DNA from: Actinomycetota bacterium | Lineage (GTDB): Bacteria; Actinomycetota; Acidimicrobiia; Acidimicrobiales; Ilumatobacteraceae | Direction: 5' to 3' | Length of the DNA: 36,841 nt | NCBI GenBank assembly: GCA_005778215.1 | Contig: SXKB01000150.1 | Location: forward strand, 1-36,841 | Shown: positions 17,167-23,058 of the stretch, in pieces | Numbering within the stretch: position 1 is the stretch's first letter | Layout of the letters: the number at the start of each line of letters is the position of its first letter | Position numbers and translations under genes: made by a program | Notes under the pieces: model-generated | What the model was told of the DNA's origin: nothing | The model's input: only the letters and a program-made list of their open reading frames with translations | The model's database searches: none

Positions 17167-17691
17167 ATGCGTGGATTCCGGTCGAGGCAGCGGGTGGCGG
17201 CAGCCACCTTCGGCGTGCTGGTCCTCGCGGCCTGCACCAGCGACGAGGCCGGTCGGGAGCAGTGCGGCGCCGGTGCGTCCTGCTCGACGACGCCGACCGT
17301 GTTGGCGACACCACCGCCGATCGTCGGCGACGCGCCGCTCACACTGCGGCTCGAGCCGGCCAGTGTGCCCGCGGGCACCTCCACCGTCGCGGTGAGCCTG
17401 GCCGCGACCCGCACGACCGACGACGTCATCGGGCTGGCCGCCGGCCTCGCCTCCTGGGACGGCGAACGATGGGTCGAGGCACAGCCGTTGCTGCTCTGCA
17501 CCGGCGACCGCTGCCCCATCACCGAACTGCCCGACGACGCTGCGGTGCCGAGCCTGGGCCTGACGGCGGCACCGGGAGCACCTACTGCACTCGGCCTGCT
17601 GTCGGTCGGCGAGCTCACGCCCGGCTGGTATCGCATCGAGGTCGCCGGGGCGACCGCCGCGATGCTGCACGTCACCGCCGGCGAGGCGTGA
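17167..17691 (+). CDS. Putative lipoprotein of unknown function
   Basis: A 174-residue protein with an Arg-rich n-region, hydrophobic core and lipobox LAAC (Cys23), then a Cys-rich low-complexity linker (EQCGAGASCSTT) and a beta-sandwich-like domain. That domain has LTLRLEPASVPAGTSTVAVS and ends LTPGWYRIEVAG, as in Ig-like or carbohydrate-binding folds. A disulphide is plausible between the cysteines of LLLCTGDRCPIT. I do not recognise the family. The ATG is directly after the inverted repeat copy, so the transcript leader would be structured. No local -10 hexamer precedes it. Confidence 0.68.
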   Translation: MRGFRSRQRVAAATFGVLVLAACTSDEAGREQCGAGASCSTTPTVLATPPPIVGDAPLTLRLEPASVPAGTSTVAVSLAATRTTDDVIGLAAGLASWDGERWVEAQPLLLCTGDRCPITELPDDAAVPSLGLTAAPGAPTALGLLSVGELTPGWYRIEVAGATAAMLHVTAGEA

Positions 17692-17736
17692 CGTCGATCT
17701 GCCAGCAGGTCGGACCGGGGACATCACCACGCCGAA

Positions 17737-17742
17737 TACCAT
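17737..17742 (+). promoter_or_regulatory. -10 element TACCAT of the GlsB/YeaQ-like gene
   Basis: TACCAT ends 6 nt before the ATG at 17749 in the 57-bp gap after the lipoprotein gene, so the small membrane protein probably has its own promoter. Confidence 0.55.
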
Positions 17743-17748
17743 CACCGC

Positions 17749-18009
17749 ATGGGCTTCTTCTCGTGGGTGTTCGTCGGCCTCGTCGCGGGGCTCATCGGTC
17801 GATGGGTGACGCGTGACCAGAAGTCGGGCTGCCTCTACACCGTGGCCATCGGTGTGCTCGGCGCGGTCATCGGCGGGTGGCTGATGCAGGCCATCGACCA
17901 CAAGGGCGTCACCGAGTTCGGCATCCGCTCCGTGCTGGTCGCCGCGCTGGGTTCGATCCTGTTGCTGCTGGTGTTGCAGGCCATCGCCGGCCGCAAGCAA
18001 CGCCGCTGA
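17749..18009 (+). CDS. GlsB/YeaQ/YmgE-family small membrane protein
   Basis: An 86-residue protein with three hydrophobic segments (about residues 4-17, 30-47 and 60-79) rich in glycine (VGLVAGLIG and GVLGAVIGG), the pattern of the transglycosylase-associated or GlsB family linked to envelope and general stress. The C-terminus GRKQRR is basic and cytoplasmic. The molecular function of the family is not established. It converges with the selenoprotein gene, 9 bp away. Confidence 0.85.
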   Translation: MGFFSWVFVGLVAGLIGRWVTRDQKSGCLYTVAIGVLGAVIGGWLMQAIDHKGVTEFGIRSVLVAALGSILLLLVLQAIAGRKQRR

Positions 18010-18018
18010 CGGCCGGCA

Positions 18019-18375
18019 TCAGCCGCCGAGGAGGGTGCGGACCCGATCCTTCGGTCGGCCGATGATGGCCTTCTTCTTCGTCACCACGACCGGGCGCTGG
18101 AGCAGCTGCTTGTGCTTGACGAGCAGGTCGACCACCTGCTCGTCGGTCTGCGCATCGGCCTCCGTGAGGCCCAGCTTGGTCCACATGCTGTCACGACGCA
18201 CCAGGTCGGTGACCGGGTCCTCGAGCTTGGCGATGATGGAGCGCAGCGTGGCGGCATCGGGTGGCGTCTTCAGGTACAGCACGATCTCGGCATCGACACC
18301 GAGTTCCTTCGCAATGCTCACGGCATTGCTGGAGGAGTTTCAATTCGGGTTGTGGTAGATGGTCACGTCGGCCAT
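18019..18375 (-). CDS. ArsC/Spx-family protein with predicted selenocysteine at the catalytic position (UGA recoded)
   Basis: A 118-residue protein read through one in-frame TGA at 18340-18342. The start reads MADVTIYHNPN, then TGA (codon 12), then NSSSNAVSIAKELG. E. coli ArsC has YHNPAC with catalytic Cys12 at exactly this position. The rest is intact ArsC-like sequence: VLYLKTPPD, then arginines in LVRRDS, LQRPVVV and IGRPKDR, which match the three substrate-binding arginines of the family. Ser at +3 from the TGA is kept. A 7-bp hairpin at 18311-18329 begins 10 nt after the TGA. TATGGT ends 6 nt before the ATG, so transcription begins at the long form. The truncated frame from 18321 would lack the active site. 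The substrate need not be arsenate. The alternative is a nonsense mutation or base error. Confidence 0.85.
18311..18329 (-). promoter_or_regulatory. Predicted bacterial SECIS hairpin
   Basis: On the mRNA strand GCAATGC-CGTGA-GCATTGC forms a perfect 7-bp stem with a 5-nt loop. It starts 10 nt after the UGA, so the apical loop is 17 nt away, inside the 16-37 nt window used for bacterial SECIS prediction. A G lies among the first two loop bases and is followed by U. A short UCC/GGA pairing can extend the stem below an internal loop. It lies within the coding sequence, as bacterial SECIS elements do. Confidence 0.8.
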
Positions 18376-18381
18376 GCCCCG

Positions 18382-18387
18382 ACCATA
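18382..18387 (-). promoter_or_regulatory. -10 element TATGGT of the selenoprotein gene
   Basis: TATGGT on the minus strand ends 6 nt before the ATG at 18375. It places the start upstream of the TGA, which argues that the full-length frame is expressed. Confidence 0.6.
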
Positions 18388-18472
18388 GTGCGCCCGGCCG
18401 CGGATCGTCCGTTCCCGCAACGATGTGACACCCCTGCCGTACGGTCCACCGCACGGCTTCCCCCCGTTTCGT

Positions 18473-18491
18473 CCCACCGGCAACCGGTGGG
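18473..18491 (+). promoter_or_regulatory. 5' leader hairpin before the 18509 gene
   Basis: CCCACCGG-caa-CCGGTGGG is a perfect 8-bp stem ending about 8 nt before the GGAGG ribosome-binding site. A TACGGT hexamer at 18440-18445 is a possible -10, giving a leader of about 57 nt. The hairpin could modulate ribosome access or stabilise the mRNA. Most genes here appear to have no leader at all. Confidence 0.55.
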
Positions 18492-18508
18492 TGCTCCTGG
18501 AGGACGCC

Positions 18509-18928
18509 ATGCATTCCATCCGCCTGCGCCGGCCGATGCCCATCCGTTGTGCCGACGACGCCATTTTCCTGCTCAGCCGGGCCATGCGGCACCCGCTCGA
18601 GTACGAGACCCTGGCCTTCTTCCTCGGCCACCACGAGCTCGGCGGCCGGGTCGTCGCGGTCACCGGCACCACTCGACCCGACATGCTCTTCGGCGTGCTC
18701 GACGTGATGTGCGTCGCCGCCAGCGAGGTGCCACGAGCCAACCGGCTGGTGATGGCCAGCGTTCGTCCTGATGGCGGGGTGCTCCCGGGCGACGTCGATC
18801 GATGGCTGGAGGCCAGCGCCCTCTGCGAGCTCTCCGACATCGAGCTCGTGGAGTGGTTCGTCATCGGGCCACACGGTCCCGAGTGCCCGCGAGCGCTGCT
18901 CGGCGAGCCCGAACGCTGGCCCCGATGA
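18509..18928 (+). CDS. Hypothetical protein
   Basis: A 139-residue soluble protein with a mixed alpha/beta pattern. It begins MHSIRLRRPMPIRCADDAIF, has LEYETLAFFLGHHELGG and a strand RVVAVTGTTRPDMLF, and ends with IELVEWFVIGPHGPECPRAL. The scattered histidines and the order of elements faintly recall JAB/RadC-like folds, but I cannot see a catalytic HxH-D set, so I assign no function. The ATG at 18509 has an excellent GGAGG ribosome-binding site 5 nt upstream; an in-frame upstream extension would run through the leader hairpin. It is divergent from the selenoprotein gene. Confidence 0.7.
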   Translation: MHSIRLRRPMPIRCADDAIFLLSRAMRHPLEYETLAFFLGHHELGGRVVAVTGTTRPDMLFGVLDVMCVAASEVPRANRLVMASVRPDGGVLPGDVDRWLEASALCELSDIELVEWFVIGPHGPECPRALLGEPERWPR

Positions 18929-18936
18929 GCCGGCCG

Positions 18937-19212
18937 TCAGCCCGCCGCGCGGCGCTGTGCGGGGCTCAGCCGCAGCCCGGCCGCCCGCAGGCGCCGCACC
19001 AGTTCGCGGCTCGGGGTGGGCACCGCGCCGCGGGCCACCATCTCGTCGTAGTACTCCTCGGGCACGTCGTAGTGGTCCCCGTGGAAGCCGCGACGCGGAA
19101 TGCCCACCGCCTCGGCGAACGCGTGCAGCTCGTCCAGGCTCTCGTCGCTCACCAGGTGGCTCCAGGTGCGACCGTGCAGGTGCCAGCGCGGCTCGTCGAT
19201 CAACACCGTCAT
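18937..19212 (-). CDS. DUF4031-family protein
   Basis: A 91-residue protein matching the small DUF4031 family as I remember it: MTVLIDEPRWHLHGRTWSHL, then VSDESLDELHAFAEAVGIPR, then GFHGDHYDVPEE and PSRELVRRLRAAGLR. The cluster of conserved His, Asp and Glu (GDHYDVPEE) suggests a metal or nucleotide site, but the function is unknown. The ATG at 19212 lies only 20 bp from the ATG of the divergent HD-hydrolase gene, so the two promoters must overlap. Confidence 0.83.
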   Translation of the reverse strand: MTVLIDEPRWHLHGRTWSHLVSDESLDELHAFAEAVGIPRRGFHGDHYDVPEEYYDEMVARGAVPTPSRELVRRLRAAGLRLSPAQRRAAG

Positions 19213-19219
19213 CCCGCCA

Positions 19220-19225
19220 TACCAT
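19220..19225 (+). promoter_or_regulatory. -10 element TACCAT of the HD-hydrolase gene
   Basis: TACCAT ends 6 nt before the ATG at 19232. Its reverse strand (ATGGTA, continuing ATGGC) overlaps the expected promoter of the divergent DUF4031 gene. Confidence 0.55.
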
Positions 19226-19231
19226 CACACC

Positions 19232-19858
19232 ATGAGCACCCCCGAGGCAGCACTGCGCTCCACGTGGCACCAGTTGGCCGGCGGCCACCACCTCGACGTG
19301 CTCGACCACCTCCTCGCCCGGCACCGCGAGCCACATCGCCGCTATCACACCGCCACCCATGTGATGTGGGTGCTGCGCCACATCGACCACATCGTCGCGG
19401 CCGGCGTGCCCGACGACGTCGACCTGGGCGCGGTGCGGCTCGCGGCGCTGTGGCACGACGCGGTGTACGACCCCACCCGATCCGACAACGAGGCGGTGAG
19501 TGCGCAGTTGGCGGTCGATGCCGCCATCACGTTGGGCTGGCCTGTCGAACGCGCCGAGTCGGTGCGCCGGCTCGTGCTGGCCACCGCCGGGCACCGACCT
19601 GCCGCAGCCGACGAAGCGGTGCTGGTCGATGCCGATCTGGCCATCCTCGGTGCCGAGCCGAAGGACTATGCGGCGTACGTGCAGGGCGTGCGCGCCGAGT
19701 ACGCACACGTGCCCGACGATCAGTGGCGGGTGGGACGCGCCGCCGTGCTGCAGCAGTTCATCGACGCGCCCGTGCTGTTCCACACCGAGGTGGTCCAGCG
19801 CGAGCGCGGTGCACGGGCGCGGGCCAACCTCGCAGCCGAGATGGCGTCGTTGCGCTGA
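19232..19858 (+). CDS. HD-domain predicted metal-dependent phosphohydrolase
   Basis: A 208-residue protein of the HD superfamily (COG4339-like). Metal ligands are visible in order: RRYHTATHV (about residues 37-45), the HD pair in LWHDAVYD (about 74-81), a later His in TAGHRP and the Asp in LVDADLAILG (about 131-140). Similar proteins are uncharacterised hydrolases of nucleotide-like substrates. The start is fixed by the leaderless -10 and by the family N-terminus. It converges with the FmdB zinc-ribbon gene (6-bp gap). Confidence 0.85.
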   Translation: MSTPEAALRSTWHQLAGGHHLDVLDHLLARHREPHRRYHTATHVMWVLRHIDHIVAAGVPDDVDLGAVRLAALWHDAVYDPTRSDNEAVSAQLAVDAAITLGWPVERAESVRRLVLATAGHRPAAADEAVLVDADLAILGAEPKDYAAYVQGVRAEYAHVPDDQWRVGRAAVLQQFIDAPVLFHTEVVQRERGARARANLAAEMASLR

Positions 19859-19864
19859 CCCGGC

Positions 19865-20089
19865 TCAGTGCGCGCAGGCGCACGCGCCGCCGCAGCCGCC
19901 ACCGCTGGGTCGCGGTGCCGCAGCCGGCGTACCGGAACCCGACGCGCCCACGCTGGCGAACACGCTCAGCATCCGCACCGCGCCCTCGTGGCCCTGCGGG
20001 CACGTGGCGGGGTCGGAGGCCTCGCTCATGGGACGACGCACCTCGAAGGTGTCGTCGCACTCCTTGCACTTGAACTCGTACAGCGGCAT
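19865..20089 (-). CDS. FmdB-family zinc-ribbon protein
   Basis: A 74-residue protein beginning MPLYEFKCKECDDTFEV, the FmdB/CxxC_CXXC_SSSS signature, with a zinc knuckle from CKEC and a second pair that reads CPQGH instead of CxxC. The C-terminal third is Ala/Gly/Pro-rich and ends in a cysteine- and histidine-rich tail (GGGCGGACACAH) that could bind metal. The family is a putative regulatory or amidase-associated ribbon without a settled role. TACAGT ends 8 nt before the ATG, with GAGGAG also nearby, so either initiation mode is possible. Confidence 0.85.
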   Translation of the reverse strand: MPLYEFKCKECDDTFEVRRPMSEASDPATCPQGHEGAVRMLSVFASVGASGSGTPAAAPRPSGGGCGGACACAH

Positions 20090-20097
20090 CGCTCCTC

Positions 20098-20103
20098 ACT
20101 GTA
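20098..20103 (-). promoter_or_regulatory. -10 element TACAGT of the FmdB-like gene
   Basis: TACAGT on the minus strand ends 8 nt before the ATG at 20089; the intervening 8 nt contain GAGGAG. Confidence 0.45.
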
Positions 20104-20130
20104 CCGCAGGCCTGTGGTTGACTGTCAGCC

Positions 20131-20415
20131 GTGAGCTCGGTCGCACCCCTCCCCACTCTCACTCCCGACACCGAGGAGGTCACCCAGACGGGTGAACCCA
20201 CGGCGGCGCACATCGTGAAGACCGATCCGGGCGAGAACGCGGCGGCGAAGGTGTTGGAGGCGCGCATCTACGGCACACCCCTCGAGGCGCTGTGCGGCTA
20301 CGTGTGGGTGCCCTCGCGCGACCCCAAGCAGTTGCCCATCTGCGAGGAGTGCAAGAGCATCTACGAGATGTACCGAGCCTTCAACGACGGACTCAACGAA
20401 CGCCCCGAGGAATGA
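20131..20415 (+). CDS. DUF3039-family protein
   Basis: A 94-residue actinobacterial protein. The N-terminal third is Thr/Pro-rich and probably disordered. The conserved part has AHIVKTDPGENAAAK, GTPLEALCGYVWVPSRDPKQ and LPICEECKSIYEMY. The three cysteines (one in LCGYVW, two in CEEC) suggest a small metal-bound knuckle. The function is unknown. The start is GTG at 20131, with no clear -10 of the local type. The stop overlaps the start of the Nudix gene (ATGA), so they form an operon. Confidence 0.85.
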   Translation: MSSVAPLPTLTPDTEEVTQTGEPTAAHIVKTDPGENAAAKVLEARIYGTPLEALCGYVWVPSRDPKQLPICEECKSIYEMYRAFNDGLNERPEE

Positions 20416-20900
20416 GCGAACTCGAAGGGCTGCGCATCCGCGAGGCGGTGCGCGCGCTGGTCCTCGACCCCGACGATCGCGTGCTGCTGGTGCGGTTCGA
20501 GTTCCCCGATGCGGGCACGCGGTGGGCGTTGCCAGGCGGCGGCCTGGAACCCGGCGAGTCCGACCACGACGCACTCCGTCGCGAACTCGACGAGGAGCTC
20601 GGCCTGGCCGACGCCGAGATCGGCCCGCACGTGTGGGACCGGCTGCACGTCATCCCGTTCATCGACGGCAAGTGGGACGGCCAACGCGAGCGCATCTACG
20701 TGGTCCGCACCCACGCCTTCGAACCCACGCCCCGGATGTCGTGGGACGAACTGCACGCCGAGTACTTGTTCGAGCTGCGTTGGTGGCACCCGCACGACCT
20801 GGCGGGTGGCCTGCCGGTGGCGCCGCGCCAACTGCACCTCCACCTCCACACGCTGTTGCGCGACGGCCCCCCGAATCGACCCGTCGACGTCGGCGTCTGA
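20412..20900 (+). CDS. Nudix hydrolase
   Basis: A 162-residue enzyme that hydrolyses a nucleoside diphosphate linked to some group X. A perfect Nudix box occupies residues 43-65 (GGLEPGE, seven residues, then RELDEELGL), with the metal-binding glutamates present. The preceding strand VLLVRFEFPDAGTRWALPGG is typical. The substrate cannot be read from sequence; the His-rich C-terminus (PRQLHLHLHTLLRDG) is unusual. It is translationally coupled to the DUF3039 gene by a 4-bp overlap. Confidence 0.92.
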   Translation: MSELEGLRIREAVRALVLDPDDRVLLVRFEFPDAGTRWALPGGGLEPGESDHDALRRELDEELGLADAEIGPHVWDRLHVIPFIDGKWDGQRERIYVVRTHAFEPTPRMSWDELHAEYLFELRWWHPHDLAGGLPVAPRQLHLHLHTLLRDGPPNRPVDVGV

Positions 20901-20904
20901 CGAA

Positions 20905-20910
20905 TAGGGT
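20905..20910 (+). promoter_or_regulatory. -10 element TAGGGT of the LysE-like gene
   Basis: TAGGGT ends 7 nt before the GTG at 20918 and begins 4 nt after the Nudix stop, separating the two transcription units. Confidence 0.6.
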
Positions 20911-20917
20911 CGACGCC

Positions 20918-21559
20918 GTGCCCAGCCCGTCGACCATCGCCGCCTTCGCCGCGGCGTCGTTCATCCTGCTCATCATCCCCGGCCCGGCGGTGCTGTACAT
21001 CGTGAACCGCAGCGTCAGCGACGGCCGGGAGGCCGGGCTGGCGGCAGTGGCAGGCCTCACGCTCGGCAACCTCGTGCACGCCGTGGCCGCCGCGGTGGGG
21101 TTGAGTGCCGTACTGGCCACGTCGGCCGCCGCGTTCAACACCGTCAAATGGCTCGGCGCCGGCTACCTCGTCTACGTCGGCGTTCGCACGCTCCTGCAGC
21201 CGCCCACCGAGATCGACCCCACGCAGCCAGGCGTGAGCCCGGTGAAGTCGTTCCGGCAGGGCATCGTGGTGAACGTGCTGAACCCGAAGGTGGCACTGTT
21301 CTTCCTGTCGTTCCTGCCGCAGTTCATCCAGCCCGAGCTCGGTCGACCCGGATTGCAGGCACTGGTGCTGGGCCTGGTGTTCGTGCTCATCGGCGCGTGC
21401 ACCGACGGCACCTACTCGCTGCTCGCGAGCGCCCTGCGCGACGTGCTGCTGCGCGGTCGGGCGTTGCCGTTCGTGCGGCGGTGGGTGGCCGGCGCGGTGT
21501 TCATCGGGCTCGGCGTGGTGGCCGCCACGGCGTCGGCGTCGAGCGCCCGGAAGTCGTGA
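20918..21559 (+). CDS. LysE/RhtB-family amino-acid exporter
   Basis: A 213-residue membrane protein with about six hydrophobic segments. The family signature IPGPAVLYIVNRSVSDGREAG (given in two parts: IPGPAVLYIV and NRSVSDGREAG) lies at residues about 22-43, and FRQGIVVNVLNPKVALFFL is the second conserved loop. RhtB and LysE relatives export amino acids; the substrate is not determinable here. The start is GTG at 20918. Its stop overlaps the start of a winged-helix gene by 4 bp (GTGA). Confidence 0.9.
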   Translation: MPSPSTIAAFAAASFILLIIPGPAVLYIVNRSVSDGREAGLAAVAGLTLGNLVHAVAAAVGLSAVLATSAAAFNTVKWLGAGYLVYVGVRTLLQPPTEIDPTQPGVSPVKSFRQGIVVNVLNPKVALFFLSFLPQFIQPELGRPGLQALVLGLVFVLIGACTDGTYSLLASALRDVLLRGRALPFVRRWVAGAVFIGLGVVAATASASSARKS

Positions 21560-21828
21560 CCGACCCCTCCCCCGAGGAACTCGACGAGGTCGCCGCGCGG
21601 CTCGCGGCGCTCGACCGTCGGGGCAGCAGCTGGACTCGGGCGACGTTGCGACTGATCGACCAGTACCCGGGCATCGCCATGTCGGCACTCGCCCGCCAGA
21701 CCCGACTCGACCGAACGACGGTGAAGTCGAACGTGCAACGCCTGCTCGACCTGGGTGTGGTCGAGCGCGCCGGTACCGGCCATCGCCTCACATCGCTCGG
21801 TGCTTCGCTGTTGCGGACCCAGGGCTAG
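21556..21828 (+). CDS. Small winged-helix (MarR-like) DNA-binding protein
   Basis: A 90-residue protein with a single helix-turn-helix: RLIDQYPGIAMSALARQTRL, then DRTTVKSNVQRLLDLGVVER and a short wing AGTGHRLTS. This matches the MarR/ArsR-like winged-helix core without dimerisation arms. The GTG overlaps the stop of the exporter gene, so it is co-translated and probably regulates the exporter or a nearby unit. The alternative is a stand-alone DNA-binding protein of another role. Confidence 0.8.
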   Translation: MTDPSPEELDEVAARLAALDRRGSSWTRATLRLIDQYPGIAMSALARQTRLDRTTVKSNVQRLLDLGVVERAGTGHRLTSLGASLLRTQG

Positions 21829-21833
21829 CTGGT

Positions 21834-21839
21834 TACCGT
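21834..21839 (+). promoter_or_regulatory. -10 element TACCGT of the PfkB kinase gene
   Basis: TACCGT ends 7 nt before the GTG at 21847, and this spacing decides between several in-frame starts (21838, 21847 and 21859). Confidence 0.5.
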
Positions 21840-21846
21840 GCCCCGG

Positions 21847-22785
21847 GTGGCAGGTCCCATGTGCGTCGTCGGCGATTTCGCCTGGGACGTCCTCATCCGA
21901 ACCAACAGCGAACTCCTTCGTGGCGGCGACACGTTCGGCGAGGTGATGCTCACCCCCGGCGGCAGTGCGGCGAACGTGGCCGTGTGGGCCAGCCGGGCGG
22001 GGCAGCCCACCGAGTTCATCGGCAAGATCGGCCGCGACCGGTTCGGCCAGTTGGCCCAGGAGGACCTCGAACGCGAGAAGGTCACCGCGCACTTCGTGGA
22101 GTCGGAGGCACACCTCACCGGTTCGGTGGCCGTGTTCGTCGACCACACGGGCGAGCGCTCGATGGTGTCGGGCCACGGGGCCGACTTCTACCTGCTGCCG
22201 TCGGAGCTGCCGAAGGCGCCCATCATGGCGGCGCAGCACCTGCACCTCACCGCGTGGTCGTTCTTCATCGATCCGCCCCGCGCTGCCGCCCGCACTGCCG
22301 CGCTGCTCGCGCAGCGGTCGGGCGCGACGCTGTCGTTCGATCCGGGTTCGTTCCAGATGATCGGCGAGATGGGCGTCGACCACTTCCTGTCCGTCACCCA
22401 GGACCTGGGCATCGACATCCTCCTGCCGAACAAGGAGGAAGGCACCATGCTGACCGGTGGTCTCACCGAGCCGGTGGAGATCGCCGCAGCGTTGGCCGAG
22501 CTGTACCCGAAGGCGCTCATCATGCTGAAGCTCGATGCCGACGGGGCGCTCGTGTACGAGCAGGGCAACGCCACGCACATCCCGGCCGGTACCAACAACC
22601 TGGTCGACGCCACGGGCGCGGGCGATTCGTTCGCCGGTGGCTTCCTGGCGCACTACCTCGAGCACCGCGATGCGGTGGCGGCAGCCCGTTTCGCCACCAC
22701 CATCTCGGCATGGGTGATCGAGCACCTCGGCGCCCGGCCCGAGCCCGACGCCAAGCTCCGCGCCATCCTCACCCGCCGAACCTGA
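21847..22785 (+). CDS. PfkB-family carbohydrate kinase
   Basis: A 312-residue ribokinase-fold kinase. GGSAANVAVWASRAG (about residues 38-52) is PfkB signature 1. DATGAGDSFAGGF near residue 257 is signature 2, with the catalytic Asp in GAGD. The conserved loop DPGSFQMIG and NKEEGTML are also family features. The substrate is undetermined; relatives phosphorylate ribose, fructose, adenosine and others. The GTG at 21847 (VAGPMCVVGDF) is chosen on the -10 position; starting at 21838 would add only three residues. It follows the winged-helix stop by 18 bp. Confidence 0.9.
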   Translation: MAGPMCVVGDFAWDVLIRTNSELLRGGDTFGEVMLTPGGSAANVAVWASRAGQPTEFIGKIGRDRFGQLAQEDLEREKVTAHFVESEAHLTGSVAVFVDHTGERSMVSGHGADFYLLPSELPKAPIMAAQHLHLTAWSFFIDPPRAAARTAALLAQRSGATLSFDPGSFQMIGEMGVDHFLSVTQDLGIDILLPNKEEGTMLTGGLTEPVEIAAALAELYPKALIMLKLDADGALVYEQGNATHIPAGTNNLVDATGAGDSFAGGFLAHYLEHRDAVAAARFATTISAWVIEHLGARPEPDAKLRAILTRRT

Positions 22786-22809
22786 ATCCGCCCGGCAGCG
22801 GCCGACGCC

Positions 22810-23010
22810 TCAGACGACGGTGGCGCGTCCCAGCCCGCTGACGAGTTGGTTGAGCGGGCCGAGTTCGCGGTGCTGCCACTCGGGCGAGTCGCGCAGCGCG
22901 GGCTCCGCACACGAGACGTGGAGCACCTCGGTGCCGAGACGCACGACCTGTTCGGTGTCGCGCAGCCGGCAGCCACACAGTCGGCAGGTCGTCGGCGTGT
23001 CCGTGCTCAT
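22810..23010 (-). CDS. Small cysteine-rich zinc-finger-like protein
   Basis: A 66-residue protein with CRLCGCRLRD near the N-terminus (CxxCxC) and LHVSCAEPAL 20 residues later, so a zinc knuckle of four Cys/His ligands is likely. The rest is a short helix (PEWQHRELGPLNQLVSGLG). I do not recognise the family. An overlapping frame from 23014 gives a longer but cysteine-poor protein and is less convincing. No local -10 hexamer was seen. Confidence 0.6.
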   Translation of the reverse strand: MSTDTPTTCRLCGCRLRDTEQVVRLGTEVLHVSCAEPALRDSPEWQHRELGPLNQLVSGLGRATVV

Positions 23011-23058
23011 GCACGCAGCCTGCTCCTCCGCCGCGCTGCCGTCAACGGCATCCGGCGC

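Noticed and set aside
17030-17675. N-terminal extension of ABC subunit A to 17675
   Set aside because: The extension would be antisense to a signal-peptide-bearing lipoprotein gene and runs across the repeat cluster; the -10 at 17038-17043 fits the GTG at 17030.
18019-18321. A complete short ArsC-like gene starting at GTG 18321
   Set aside because: It would begin after the catalytic residue and lack the first beta strand. No promoter or ribosome-binding site precedes it, while the upstream ATG has both the family N-terminus and a -10.
22769-23014. Alternative frame (81 codons, MHEHGHADD) overlapping the cysteine-rich small gene
   Set aside because: The overlapping 66-codon frame has an ordered CxxCxC knuckle, while this one is Arg/Ala-rich and would overlap the PfkB gene end.
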